A stretch of 64,000 nucleotides of DNA from Marinobacter sp. F4218 (GTDB lineage: Bacteria > Pseudomonadota > Gammaproteobacteria > Pseudomonadales > Oleiphilaceae), in assembly GCF_019443085.1 (NCBI RefSeq), contig NZ_JAHZIL010000003.1, positions 930,001-994,000 on the forward strand, written 5' to 3'. The position numbers and the translations under genes were made by a program. Positions 44,025 through 52,946 of this stretch are shown here, one piece after another. Each line of letters begins with the position of its first letter. Position 1 is the stretch's first letter. A model generated the notes under the pieces. It was not told the origin of the DNA. It was given only the letters and a program-made list of their open reading frames with translations, and did no database searches.

Positions 44025-44367
44025 CGGAGCGGTATTCAGCCGGGGAGGTTCCCATCCAGCGCTTGAATGCCCGGCTGAATGCGCTCAGTTCCGAGAACCC
44101 AAGCTGCTCGGCGATTTCCACCAGCGGCTTGGTCTTATCCTGCATGTAAGTCAGTGCCTGCTTGCGCCGGACATCCTCCAGAAGGCGCGCAAACGTAAGG
44201 CCCTCCCGCTTCAACTTCTTATGCAGCGTATAACGACTCATGTGCAGCTGAGACGCAACAGCTTCCACGCCCACTTTACCGCGGGCGAGCTGAACGCTGA
44301 TCAACGAGCTTACCCGCGCACTCAAGGTAACCCGTGCCATTTCCGGCCTCAGAGGCTCTGATGACAT
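44011..44367 (-). CDS. Solo AraC-type DNA-binding domain protein
   Basis: 118 residues from the ATG at 44367, with GGAGGAG well placed. It holds little more than the double helix-turn-helix of AraC regulators: [20 protein letters not shown] and [20 protein letters not shown], then [13 protein letters not shown] ligand-binding N-terminal domain (about 200 residues in the closest-looking AraC family) is absent. The proper start and ribosome site suggest a deliberate small regulator like MarA/SoxS, although decay from a full-length gene is possible. Convergent with fabB. Confidence 0.7.
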   Translation of the reverse strand: MSSEPLRPEMARVTLSARVSSLISVQLARGKVGVEAVASQLHMSRYTLHKKLKREGLTFARLLEDVRRKQALTYMQDKTKPLVEIAEQLGFSELSAFSRAFKRWMGTSPAEYRSVRLS

Positions 44368-44552
44368 GCAAACTCCTCCCAATACACAATCTGGCCCAAT
44401 AGGGCACACCATCCAGCGTACACTTGTTAGCTGAAAAGAATCAATACGACCTTTGAGTAGGATCAAGGGAGTTCCGACCGGTTTACGGCAGAATGCCTGC
44501 TTTTACCGAAATGACGCATACCGATTCCCCAGACCACCCCGTCGGAGCCAAG

Positions 44553-45872
44553 ATGAATACCCCTGAACTGCTCGCCCCCGCCGGCACCCCGGCACACCTT
44601 GAAACCGCCTTCGCCTATGGTGCCGATGCGGTCTATGCCGGACAACCACGCTACTCCCTGAGGGTACGTAACAACAGTTTCAAAGACGTTGCAGCGCTTG
44701 GGGCGGGCATCAAGCGAGCTCATGCGCTCGGGAAAAGCTTCTACCTCGTGTCCAACATCGCGCCCCACAATGACAAGGTGCGCACCTACCTGAGGGATCT
44801 GGAGCCAGCGCTGGCCCTGCAACCAGACGCCCTGATCATGTCCGACCCCGGACTGATCATGCTGGTGCGGGAAAAATGGCCGGATCAGCCTATACATCTC
44901 TCGGTGCAGGCAAACGCCGTCAACTGGGCAACCGTCGAATTCTGGCGCCGACAGGGAATCAGTCGCGTCATCCTGTCCCGTGAACTGGCGCTCGATGAGA
45001 TTCGCGAAATCCGGGAACGGGTGCCCGGGATGGAACTGGAGGTTTTTGTCCATGGCGCCCTGTGCATGGCCTATTCCGGACGCTGCCTGCTGTCCGGCTA
45101 TATGAATCACCGGGACGCCAACCAGGGCGCCTGCACCAACGCGTGCCGGTGGAACTACAAAGAAGTCCAGTACAACCACGACCAGACCGGCGACCTGATC
45201 GCCACCTCCGCCGGCAACAGCGCCCAGGAAGTGGAGCCCAGGGAAATCCTGCTGGAAGAGCCAAACCGCCCCGGCGGCTTCATCCCCGCCTACGAGGACG
45301 AGCATGGCACCTACATCATGAATTCCAAAGACCTTCGCGCGGTCCAGCACGTGTCGGAGCTGGTCAAAATGGGCGTGCACTCCCTGAAAATCGAAGGTCG
45401 CACCAAGAGTACCTATTACGTTGCCCGAACCACCCAGGTCTACCGCCGCGCCATCAACGATGCACTGCAGGGCAAGAGCTTTGACATGGGGCTGATGGAC
45501 CAACTGGAAGCCCTGTCGAACCGGGGCTACACTGAAGGCTTCCTCCGCCGGCATCCGCCGAAGGAGTACCAGTCTTACGAGCAGGGCTCATCGTCGCTCG
45601 GCACTCAACAGGTTGTCGGTGCCATCAAGGAAAACGACGGTCGGTGGCTGACCATTGAGGTCAAAAACCGGTTTGCACCGGGCGACCCGCTGGAGCTGAT
45701 TACCCCGGCGGGAAATATCCGCTTCGCCGCGGCGGCGATGGAGACATTGAACGGGAGCAAAGTGGACTACGCTCCCGGCAGCGGTCACACCGTCCGGATA
45801 CCCCGGCCTGAAGGAACACCGGCTAATCTGGATTTCAGCTACCTGACGCGACTTTTGCACACGGAGGTCTGA
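44553..45872 (+). CDS. trhP: TrhP, U32-family tRNA 5-hydroxyuridine synthesis protein
   Basis: 439 residues from the ATG at 44553, preceded by CGGAG; upstream in-frame ATGs at 44493 and 44511 lack good sites. N-terminal ELLAPAGTPAHLETAFAYGA and DAVYAGQPRYSLR are U32 signatures. Fe-S-type cysteines are in GALCMAYSGRCLLSGYMNHR and GACTNACRWNYKE. The C-terminal beta-barrel domain of the YegQ/TrhP branch is present. In E. coli TrhP makes ho5U at position 34 of certain tRNAs using prephenate. It is the third U32 protein in this window. Confidence 0.88.
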   Translation: MNTPELLAPAGTPAHLETAFAYGADAVYAGQPRYSLRVRNNSFKDVAALGAGIKRAHALGKSFYLVSNIAPHNDKVRTYLRDLEPALALQPDALIMSDPGLIMLVREKWPDQPIHLSVQANAVNWATVEFWRRQGISRVILSRELALDEIREIRERVPGMELEVFVHGALCMAYSGRCLLSGYMNHRDANQGACTNACRWNYKEVQYNHDQTGDLIATSAGNSAQEVEPREILLEEPNRPGGFIPAYEDEHGTYIMNSKDLRAVQHVSELVKMGVHSLKIEGRTKSTYYVARTTQVYRRAINDALQGKSFDMGLMDQLEALSNRGYTEGFLRRHPPKEYQSYEQGSSSLGTQQVVGAIKENDGRWLTIEVKNRFAPGDPLELITPAGNIRFAAAAMETLNGSKVDYAPGSGHTVRIPRPEGTPANLDFSYLTRLLHTEV

Positions 45873-45875
45873 CTC

Positions 45876-46322
45876 GTGCGCCCGACCATTTCATTGCTCA
45901 CCCTGATCTGGCTGTTAATCGCCAGCTCCGTGACCCTCGCCGAAGTGCTCTCTACCCGCGAGGATATCCGGAAGCAAACCGGTTCGTTCATGGATATGAT
46001 CGCCAGCGGTCGCATCGTCGCCGCATACAGCAGCCTGCGCCCCTACCTTGGTGTTGACTCAGGAGCCTACGACGATTCGGCCAAGGAAGCGGCCACCTAC
46101 TTCCAACAGGTTCGGCAACAGGCTGGCGAACCTGTGGGCAGCTCGCACGTGGCAACGGAAATCATCGCCAGCGACTTCACCCGGGAAACCTGGTTGCAGA
46201 AGTTCGAGGCCGCCGCCATCGCCTGGCGCTTTACGTATTACCAGCCGGACGTAAGTGGCTGGAAACTGGTGGGCGTCAGTTACTCCACAGAGCTGGGCGA
46301 CCTGTACCGCACTGCCGAATAG
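45876..46322 (+). CDS. Secreted DUF4019-like protein of unknown function
   Basis: 148 residues starting at GTG 45876 with GGAGG 8 bases upstream; 3 bp after the trhP stop, so co-transcribed with it. Signal peptide (ISLLTLIWLLIASSVTLAEV). The mature part is a small alpha+beta domain (GSFMDMIASGRIVAAYSSLR, SDFTRETWLQKFEAAAIAWR, FTYYQPDVSGWKLVGVSYST) similar in layout to DUF4019 proteins. No catalytic motif is visible. Not confidently assigned. Confidence 0.5.
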   Translation: MRPTISLLTLIWLLIASSVTLAEVLSTREDIRKQTGSFMDMIASGRIVAAYSSLRPYLGVDSGAYDDSAKEAATYFQQVRQQAGEPVGSSHVATEIIASDFTRETWLQKFEAAAIAWRFTYYQPDVSGWKLVGVSYSTELGDLYRTAE

Positions 46323-46672
46323 CAATTAGTCGAAGATCACGCCCAACCAATCGGCCCGATAACCACTCACTTGGTGCCGTCGCCCCTGATTACGGTATAA
46401 TCACCGCTCGCGCAATTTAATACCTGACTATTTTACTATGGTATTGTATAATCGCTCGCCAGAAGCAGCGGGTTCCGCCGGTTTTTTACGTTTACAAACA
46501 ACAGCCGGCCAACACAACCCGTCATCCAAAAACCGATTGCAGGGCGTACTCACGGAGTGAGCGATCACTGCAACACCCAAACTGATGACATCCGCCCGGT
46601 GGCCAGACAACACAGGCTGCCGGCACACCAAGGGCCAGATGGCCCGAGATGAGAGAATACGGAGCGACGATC
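46323..46672. other. Regulatory interval upstream of the SUF operon
   Basis: 350 bp with no gene. It holds the IscR-like promoter (46420-46452) and about 215 bases of leader. A second TATAAT is at 46396-46401 with a poor -35. A weak GCGG/CCGC hairpin followed by TTTTTT (46468-46488) could be an attenuator but is too short to trust. Confidence 0.5.
46420..46452 (+). promoter_or_regulatory. Promoter of sufBCDSATE with an IscR type-1-like site
   Basis: -35 CTGACT (46424-46429), 17-bp spacer, -10 TATAAT (46447-46452). A 25-bp element at 46420-46444 has arms ATACCTGACT and ACTATGGTAT around ATTTT; they are complementary at 7 of 10 positions and match the E. coli IscR type-1 consensus well. The site overlaps the -35, so repression by [2Fe-2S] IscR is expected. 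No iscR gene lies here. Confidence 0.72.
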
Positions 46673-48121
46673 ATGGCGACCACCGACAAAGAGGTGAACG
46701 AGCTGATCAAACGGGAATATGAGCACGGTTTCGTGACCGACATCGAAGCCGATACGTTCGAACCCGGCCTGAATGAAGACGTAATCGCCCGCCTGTCCGG
46801 GATCAAGAAAGAACCGGAGTGGATGCTGGAGTGGCGTCTGAAAGCCTATCGTCGCTGGCTCGAGATGGACGAGCCGGACTGGGCGCATGTGGGTTACCCG
46901 AAAATCGATTACAACTCGATTTCCTACTATTCCGCGCCGAAGCGCAAGGAAGACATGCCCCAGAGCCTGGATGAAGTGGATCCTGAGCTGCTGAAAACCT
47001 ATGAGAAGCTCGGTATCCCCCTGCACGAGCGGGAAAAGCTCGCAGGCGTTGCCGTGGATGCGGTCTTCGACTCGGTGTCCGTAGCCACCACCTTCAAGGA
47101 GCCTTTGGCCAAGGCTGGCGTCATCTTCTGCTCCATTTCTGAAGCGATTCAGGACTACCCGGAACTGGTCAAGAAGTACCTTGGGTCTGTGGTTCCTGCT
47201 GGCGATAACTTCTTCGCCGGCCTGAACTCGGCGGTCTTCTCCGACGGCACGTTCGTGTATGTTCCGAAGGGCGTGCGCTGCCCCATGGAACTGTCCACCT
47301 ACTTCCGGATCAACGCGGCCAACACCGGCCAGTTTGAGCGCACCCTGATCATCGCCGAAGACAGCAGCTACGTCAGCTACCTTGAGGGCTGTACCGCGCC
47401 CATGCGCGACGAGAACCAGCTGCACGCGGCCGTGGTTGAACTGGTGGCGTTGGACGATGCCCAGATCAAGTATTCAACAGTGCAGAACTGGTACCCGGGC
47501 GACGAGGAAGGCAAAGGCGGCATCTTCAACTTTGTCACCAAGCGTGGAGCCTGCATCGGCAAGAACTCCAAGATTTCCTGGACCCAGGTGGAAACCGGTT
47601 CCGCGGTAACGTGGAAGTACCCGAGCTGCATCCTGCGCGGTGAAAACAGCGTGGGTGAGTTCTACTCGGTGGCGCTGACAAATAATTACCAGCAGGCCGA
47701 CACCGGCACCAAGATGATTCACCTGGGCAAGAACACGTCCAGCACCATCATCTCCAAGGGTATCTCGGCCGGCAAGAGCTCCAACGCCTACCGCGGCCTG
47801 GTCAAGTTTGGCCCCGGGGCGGAAGGTGCGCGCAACTTTACCCAGTGTGACTCGCTGCTGATCGGCGACCGCTGCGGCGCGCACACCTTCCCGTACATCG
47901 AAAGCAAGAACAAGTCCGCCATCGTCGAGCACGAAGCCACCACCTCCAAGGTCAGTGACGAGCAGATGTTCCTCTGCCGCCAGCGTGGCATCGAACCGGA
48001 GCAGGCCGTGTCCATGATCGTCAACGGTTTCTGCAAAGAGGTATTCAAGGAACTCCCGATGGAGTTCGCGGTGGAAGCCGGCAAGCTGCTCGAGGTGAGC
48101 CTGGAAGGCTCCGTCGGTTAA
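46673..48121 (+). CDS. sufB: SufB, Fe-S cluster scaffold subunit
   Basis: 482 residues from the ATG at 46673 with GGAG upstream. SufB-type beta-helix protein: [20 protein letters not shown] at the N-terminus, [16 protein letters not shown], then [20 protein letters not shown] and [20 protein letters not shown]. The FTQCDS Cys corresponds to the cysteine that receives sulfur or holds the cluster in E. coli. It builds Fe-S clusters with SufC and SufD. First gene of sufBCDSATE. Confidence 0.96.
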   Translation: MATTDKEVNELIKREYEHGFVTDIEADTFEPGLNEDVIARLSGIKKEPEWMLEWRLKAYRRWLEMDEPDWAHVGYPKIDYNSISYYSAPKRKEDMPQSLDEVDPELLKTYEKLGIPLHEREKLAGVAVDAVFDSVSVATTFKEPLAKAGVIFCSISEAIQDYPELVKKYLGSVVPAGDNFFAGLNSAVFSDGTFVYVPKGVRCPMELSTYFRINAANTGQFERTLIIAEDSSYVSYLEGCTAPMRDENQLHAAVVELVALDDAQIKYSTVQNWYPGDEEGKGGIFNFVTKRGACIGKNSKISWTQVETGSAVTWKYPSCILRGENSVGEFYSVALTNNYQQADTGTKMIHLGKNTSSTIISKGISAGKSSNAYRGLVKFGPGAEGARNFTQCDSLLIGDRCGAHTFPYIESKNKSAIVEHEATTSKVSDEQMFLCRQRGIEPEQAVSMIVNGFCKEVFKELPMEFAVEAGKLLEVSLEGSVG

Positions 48122-48186
48122 AGGCGGCGATCCCGGACACACAGATAAACGAATTCATACAGATTAACGAAGAGAGAACCCCACAA

Positions 48187-48960
48187 ATGCTGAGCATCAA
48201 GAACCTGCACGCATCCGTTGAGGGCAAAGAAATCCTCAAGGGTATCAACCTGGAGATCAAGGCCGGGGAAGTTCATGCCATCATGGGCCCGAACGGCTCG
48301 GGTAAGAGTACCCTGTCCCAGGTGCTGGCAGGCAACGAAGCATTTGAAGTCACCAGCGGTGAGGTCACCCTCAACGGCGAAAACCTGCTCGACCTGGAGA
48401 CCGAAGAACGGGCCCGCGAAGGCATTTTCCTTGCGTTCCAGTATCCGGTAGAAATTCCCGGCGTGAGCAACCTTCAGTTCCTGCGCACCGCGGTCAATGC
48501 CATGCGCGCCCACAAGGGCGAACCGGAAATGAACGCAGCCGAATTCATGAAGCTAGCGAAGGAGGTCTCGAAGCAGGTGGATCTTGACCCGGCCTTCCTC
48601 AAACGCGGCGTCAACGAAGGTTTCTCCGGCGGCGAGAAGAAGCGTAACGAAATCATGCAGGCACTCCTGTTACAGCCGAAGCTGGCGATTCTGGACGAAA
48701 CCGACTCCGGCCTCGACATCGACGCCCTGCAGGTCGTATCCAAAGGCGTTAACGCGCTGCGGGCCGAAGATCGCGCCATTCTCATGGTTACGCACTACCA
48801 GCGCCTGCTTAACCACATCGTGCCGGACCACGTGCATGTTCTGGCCGGCGGCAAGATTGTCAAATCCGGCGGCCGTGAACTGGCCCTGGAACTGGAAGAG
48901 CGCGGCTACGGCTGGCTGGGCATCAAGGATGAAGAAACTGCCGACAGTTCAGCCAACTAA
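48187..48960 (+). CDS. sufC: SufC, Fe-S assembly ATPase
   Basis: 257 residues. ABC-type ATPase: Walker A GPNGSGKSTLSQVLAG, signature GFSGGEKKRNEIMQALLLQ (FSGGEKKR), Walker B LAILDETDSGLDIDAL. It drives SufB-SufD remodelling during cluster assembly in the cytoplasm; no transport role. It follows sufB by 65 bp and precedes sufD by 12 bp. Confidence 0.97.
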   Translation: MLSIKNLHASVEGKEILKGINLEIKAGEVHAIMGPNGSGKSTLSQVLAGNEAFEVTSGEVTLNGENLLDLETEERAREGIFLAFQYPVEIPGVSNLQFLRTAVNAMRAHKGEPEMNAAEFMKLAKEVSKQVDLDPAFLKRGVNEGFSGGEKKRNEIMQALLLQPKLAILDETDSGLDIDALQVVSKGVNALRAEDRAILMVTHYQRLLNHIVPDHVHVLAGGKIVKSGGRELALELEERGYGWLGIKDEETADSSAN

Positions 48961-48972
48961 GGAGACCGTGGA

Positions 48973-50259
48973 ATGAAACCCGCACCGACTCTTTCCACCG
49001 CGTTTCTGCGCCCGGCCGGACAATCCCTGCCGGAACCTCTGCTGGCCCTGCGCAAGCAACGCGGCACAGCGCTGGTCGACATGCCGCTGCCAACGCGGAA
49101 AACGGAAAACTGGAAGTATTCCAGCAAATACCTGAAGTTGACCGACGACATGGCCATTTCCCTGCCAGCCGACGGTAAGGCCGGCAGCAGTCTCGCGGTG
49201 CCCGGTTACAAGGTGGTCTTCCTGAACGGCGTGATGATGCCGGAGGCAAGCGAATACCCGGATCTCGACGGCATCTCCATCCAGAGTTTCGGCGACCTTT
49301 CCGACGAGGAAGCAACCGAGCTGGCCGACCGTCTGGACAGTACGCTCGACAACAAAGCCGTGCAGATGGCCCGACTGAATTCGGCCCGCTTCGAGGATGG
49401 CCTGCTGATCCGCCTGAAACCGGACGCAGTTCTCGACCAGCCGCTGTTTATTGTCCACGAAGTCACCGCAAGCGCGAGCGGCTCGGCGTTCCCCCGGGTT
49501 TTTGTGGATGCCGGCCGGAACAGCCAGATCACCCTCGTTGAGGAGTACATCTCCAGCGGTTCGGAAACCGTGATGGTCAACACGGTGACAGAATTCAACG
49601 TGGCCGAAGGTGCCAATATCACCAGCGTCCGCCTGAACATGGAAGGCGAGAACGTTCAGCACATCGGCGCCACTGGCGTCCGCCAGCAACGCAGCTCCCG
49701 CTTTGAGAGCCACTGCGTTGGTTTTGGCGGCCCCCTGCGCCGCCACGATCTGCAGGTTCGCCTGGAAGGTGAAGGCGCAGAGTGCAAGCTCAACGGAGTG
49801 GTGGTTACTCAGGGCAAGCAGCACTATGACAACCACACCAACATCGAGCATGTCGCGGCCCACTGCAACAGCGAAGAGACCTATCGCAATATCGCGGCCG
49901 ACCAGTCTCACGCGGTCTTCAACGGCCGCATTCACATCCACCAGGACGCCCAGAAGTCCAATGCGGATATGAACAACAAAAACCTGCTGTTGTCTAATGG
50001 TGCAGAGATCGATACCAAGCCGGAGCTGGAGATCTACGCGGACGATGTGAAGTGTGCCCACGGTGCCACCATCGGCCAGCTGGACGAAATATCCCTGTTC
50101 TACCTGGTCTCCCGCGGTATTGGCCGGCGCGAGGCTAACGTGCTGTTAACCATGGCCTTCATCAATGAGCTGGTCGAACAGATTCCGGTAGAAGCGGTAC
50201 GTGAGACCGCACAAACCCGGCTGAACCAGTTCTTCGACCAGACCTTCGAGGAGGCGTAA
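48973..50259 (+). CDS. sufD: SufD, Fe-S cluster scaffold subunit
   Basis: 428 residues. SufD features are LPTRKTENWKYSSKYLKLTD near the start, a beta-helix core, and the C-terminal KCAHGATIGQLDEISLFYLV and SRGIGRREANVLLTMAFINE, where the conserved His follows CAHG. It is partner of SufB in the SufBC2D complex. Six bp separate its stop from sufS, consistent with one transcript. Confidence 0.95.
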   Translation: MKPAPTLSTAFLRPAGQSLPEPLLALRKQRGTALVDMPLPTRKTENWKYSSKYLKLTDDMAISLPADGKAGSSLAVPGYKVVFLNGVMMPEASEYPDLDGISIQSFGDLSDEEATELADRLDSTLDNKAVQMARLNSARFEDGLLIRLKPDAVLDQPLFIVHEVTASASGSAFPRVFVDAGRNSQITLVEEYISSGSETVMVNTVTEFNVAEGANITSVRLNMEGENVQHIGATGVRQQRSSRFESHCVGFGGPLRRHDLQVRLEGEGAECKLNGVVVTQGKQHYDNHTNIEHVAAHCNSEETYRNIAADQSHAVFNGRIHIHQDAQKSNADMNNKNLLLSNGAEIDTKPELEIYADDVKCAHGATIGQLDEISLFYLVSRGIGRREANVLLTMAFINELVEQIPVEAVRETAQTRLNQFFDQTFEEA

Positions 50260-50265
50260 CCGGTT

Positions 50266-51519
50266 ATGACGGATCTGTCCGTGGCAAACGCAGCCAACAA
50301 ACCGGCGTTCGACGTAGACGCCGTACGCCGGGACTTTCCTATCCTGTCACAACAGGTGAACGGGAAGCCGCTGGTGTATCTGGACAATGGCGCCTCGGCC
50401 CAGAAGCCGGAGGCAGTTCTGGATGCCATGGACCGTTACTATCGGGAAATGCACTCCAACGTTCACCGGGGCGCGCATACGCTCGGGGACAGGGCGACGG
50501 CTGCGTTCGAAGGTGCCCGGGAAACCGTTCGCAGCTTCCTTAACGCCGAAAGCACACGGGAAATCATCTGGACCCGCGGCACCACCGAGGCCATCAACCT
50601 GGTGGCGAACGGGCTGGCCGCACGCTTGAAGCCCGGCGATGAGATTCTGGTCAGCCAGATGGAGCATCACGCCAACATTGTGCCCTGGCAGATGATTGCC
50701 GAACGTACCGGCGCGAAGGTGGTGCCGATCCAGATCACGCCGGATGGCGAGTTGGACCTGGAATCCTTCACCAGCCTGCTGAACAAGCGCACCCGGATCT
50801 TTGCCATCACCCACGTCTCCAACGTTCTGGGCACGGTTAATCCGGTGGCTGCCCTGGTCGAGCAGGCCAAGTCCCTGGGAATTCTTACGTTGGTGGACGG
50901 CGCCCAGGCGGTTCCGCACTATCAGCCGGATGTGCAGGCACTGGGTTGCGACTTTTACGTGTTTTCCTCCCATAAGATGTTTGGCCCGACCGGTATCGGC
51001 GTACTCTACGGCAAGGCTCAGCTTCTGGAGGAAATGCCGCCCTATCAGGGCGGTGGCGAAATGATTGAGCGGGTGTCGTTCGAGCGCACCACCTGGAACA
51101 CCCTGCCCTACAAATTCGAGGCCGGCACCCCCGCCATCGCCGAAGCGGTGGGCCTGGGCGCCGCCATTGACTACCTGAATCGTCTCGACAGACAGGCCAT
51201 GGAGGCGGCGGAAGCCAACCTGCTTGAGCGAGCCAACCAACTGGTCGAGACCGTGCCGGGTATGGAAATCATTGGTACCGCGAAACAGAAAGTGCCTGTG
51301 ATGTCCTTTAAAATCGCCGGCCTGCACCCCAGTGATATCGGTACGCTGCTGGATCAGCAGGGCATCGCCATTCGCACCGGCCATCACTGCGCCATGCCCT
51401 TGATGGATTTCTATGGAGTTCCCGGTACTGCCCGGGCCTCATTTGCGTTCTACAATACGTTGGACGAGGTGGAACAATTGTTCACCGCCCTGCAGAAAGT
51501 CCAGCGCCTGTTTGCCTGA
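50266..51519 (+). CDS. sufS: SufS, class II cysteine desulfurase
   Basis: 417 residues. PLP-binding Lys237 in FSSHKMFGPTGIGVLYG and the catalytic Cys375 in IRTGHHCAMPLMDFYGV are present, the latter in the short-loop context of group II enzymes. It takes sulfur from cysteine and passes it to SufE. The start ATG at 50266 is 6 bp after sufD. Confidence 0.97.
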   Translation: MTDLSVANAANKPAFDVDAVRRDFPILSQQVNGKPLVYLDNGASAQKPEAVLDAMDRYYREMHSNVHRGAHTLGDRATAAFEGARETVRSFLNAESTREIIWTRGTTEAINLVANGLAARLKPGDEILVSQMEHHANIVPWQMIAERTGAKVVPIQITPDGELDLESFTSLLNKRTRIFAITHVSNVLGTVNPVAALVEQAKSLGILTLVDGAQAVPHYQPDVQALGCDFYVFSSHKMFGPTGIGVLYGKAQLLEEMPPYQGGGEMIERVSFERTTWNTLPYKFEAGTPAIAEAVGLGAAIDYLNRLDRQAMEAAEANLLERANQLVETVPGMEIIGTAKQKVPVMSFKIAGLHPSDIGTLLDQQGIAIRTGHHCAMPLMDFYGVPGTARASFAFYNTLDEVEQLFTALQKVQRLFA

Positions 51520-51532
51520 TGGAGGTGGAATT

Positions 51533-51886
51533 ATGACAGCCGAAGTCTTCACCCCGACCGTCGCCGTCACCATGACGCCCAGCGCGGTCAAGCACGTGCG
51601 CAAACAACTCGACAAAAAGCCGGAGGCCAAGGGCATCCGGCTGGCCATCAGGAAAAGTGGCTGCTCCGGTTTCAAGTACGAGACCCAGTGGGTCGAGGAA
51701 GCCGCCGCCGACGACAAGATTTTCCATATTGATGGCGTCGATGTGTTTGTCAAAGAGGAACACTTACCCCTGGTCAACGGGATCGAGATCGATTTCGTGA
51801 CTGAAGGAGTGAATTCCGTCTTCCAGTTCCGCAATCCGAATGCCACCGCCGAGTGTGGCTGCGGGGAAAGTTTCACCGTCGCCTGA
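51533..51886 (+). CDS. sufA: SufA, A-type Fe-S carrier
   Basis: 117 residues from the ATG at 51533, preceded by GGAGG. A-type carrier with the three conserved cysteines: Cys44 (KSGCSGFKY), Cys108 and Cys110 (AECGCGESF). It receives clusters from SufBCD and passes them to target proteins. Sits between sufS and sufT. Confidence 0.95.
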   Translation: MTAEVFTPTVAVTMTPSAVKHVRKQLDKKPEAKGIRLAIRKSGCSGFKYETQWVEEAAADDKIFHIDGVDVFVKEEHLPLVNGIEIDFVTEGVNSVFQFRNPNATAECGCGESFTVA

Positions 51887-51943
51887 GTCCGGTTGAATCA
51901 AGCTCTCGGGCAGACAACAGATAACAGAGAGGCCAGTCTGGGC

Positions 51944-52486
51944 ATGCAAGAACGGGAAGTGGTCCTGACCAAACGCGAGGTGGAAGCCCGCCTTGTTCCC
52001 GCCGGAACTGAAATCATGATCCCGGCCGACACCTTTGTGACCATTACACAGTCACTGGGCGGCACTTTCACCGTAGCGGTTAACGGCAACCTTGCCCGCA
52101 TCGAAGGCCACGACGCCGATGCGCTCGGAAAACAACCCCTGGAAAGCAGCTTCGAGACCCCCGAGGATGGGACCGTCAACGAGAACCAGGTGTGGGAAGC
52201 CCTGCGCAACTGCTACGACCCGGAAATCCCGGTAAACGTTGTGGATCTCGGGCTGATCTACGAATGTCAGATCAACAATGGCACCGACGACGGTAACCAT
52301 GTCTACATCAAGATGACACTGACCGCCGCCGGCTGCGGCATGGGTCCGGTGATCTGTGAAGATGTCCGGTGCAAGGTCGAACACGTTCCCAATGTGGACA
52401 AGGTAACCGTGGACCTGACGTTTGATCCGCCGTGGAGCAACGACATGCTCACCGACGAAGCCAAGCTCGAACTGGGAATGCTGTAA
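51944..52486 (+). CDS. sufT: SufT, DUF59/MIP18-family Fe-S maturation factor
   Basis: 180 residues from the ATG at 51944 (GAGG about 10 bases before; an earlier in-frame TTG at 51893 is possible). The first part is the short SufT-specific N-terminal domain (IMIPADTFVTITQSLGGTFT). The DUF59 domain follows (VWEALRNCYDPEIPVNVVDL, LTAAGCGMGPVICEDV, PPWSNDMLTDEAKLELGML). It helps Fe-S delivery, notably under high demand. Its stop overlaps the sufE start (TAATG). Confidence 0.92.
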   Translation: MQEREVVLTKREVEARLVPAGTEIMIPADTFVTITQSLGGTFTVAVNGNLARIEGHDADALGKQPLESSFETPEDGTVNENQVWEALRNCYDPEIPVNVVDLGLIYECQINNGTDDGNHVYIKMTLTAAGCGMGPVICEDVRCKVEHVPNVDKVTVDLTFDPPWSNDMLTDEAKLELGML

Positions 52487-52944
52487 TGACCGCTAGCGAA
52501 CAGGACTTCAAGAACAACCCGCTGGGCACCGAAACCACCCTTGACGATGTCACCGATGCGTTCGAGTTTCTCGACGATTGGGAAGAACGTTACGCGTACA
52601 TCATTGACCTGGGCAAACAACTGCCTGCGTTTCCGGACGAAGCCCGTGTGGAAGAGAATTACGTGCATGGCTGCCAGAGCCAGGTCTGGCTGATCCATTA
52701 CTTCGACGAAGACAGTGGCAAGCTGTATCTGCTGATCGATTCCGACGCGATGATCGTTCGCGGGCTTGCGGCCATCATCCTGGTGGCGCTGAACGGAAAA
52801 TCTCCGAGAGAGTTGTTGACCACGGACATCGACGAGCTGTTCGAGAGCCTGGATCTGTTCCGCCACATCTCCCCGACCCGCGGCAACGGCCTGCGCGCCA
52901 TGGTTGGCAAGATTCGCGACATCGCTGCGGCGGAAGCGGCCTGA
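52486..52944 (+). CDS. sufE: SufE, sulfur acceptor for SufS
   Basis: 152 residues starting in the sufT stop (TAATG). Catalytic Cys63 is in YVHGCQSQVWLIHYFD, and the C-terminal RGNGLRAMVGKIRDIA is typical. SufE accepts persulfide from SufS and passes it to SufB. Last gene of the operon; it ends 2 bp from the convergent flgT stop, with no clear terminator between. Confidence 0.95.
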   Translation: MTASEQDFKNNPLGTETTLDDVTDAFEFLDDWEERYAYIIDLGKQLPAFPDEARVEENYVHGCQSQVWLIHYFDEDSGKLYLLIDSDAMIVRGLAAIILVALNGKSPRELLTTDIDELFESLDLFRHISPTRGNGLRAMVGKIRDIAAAEAA

Positions 52945-52946
52945 CC

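Noticed and set aside
44463..45554. A 363-codon open frame antisense to trhP
   Set aside because: trhP has clear U32 motifs and a ribosome site; the antisense frame shows no recognisable protein.
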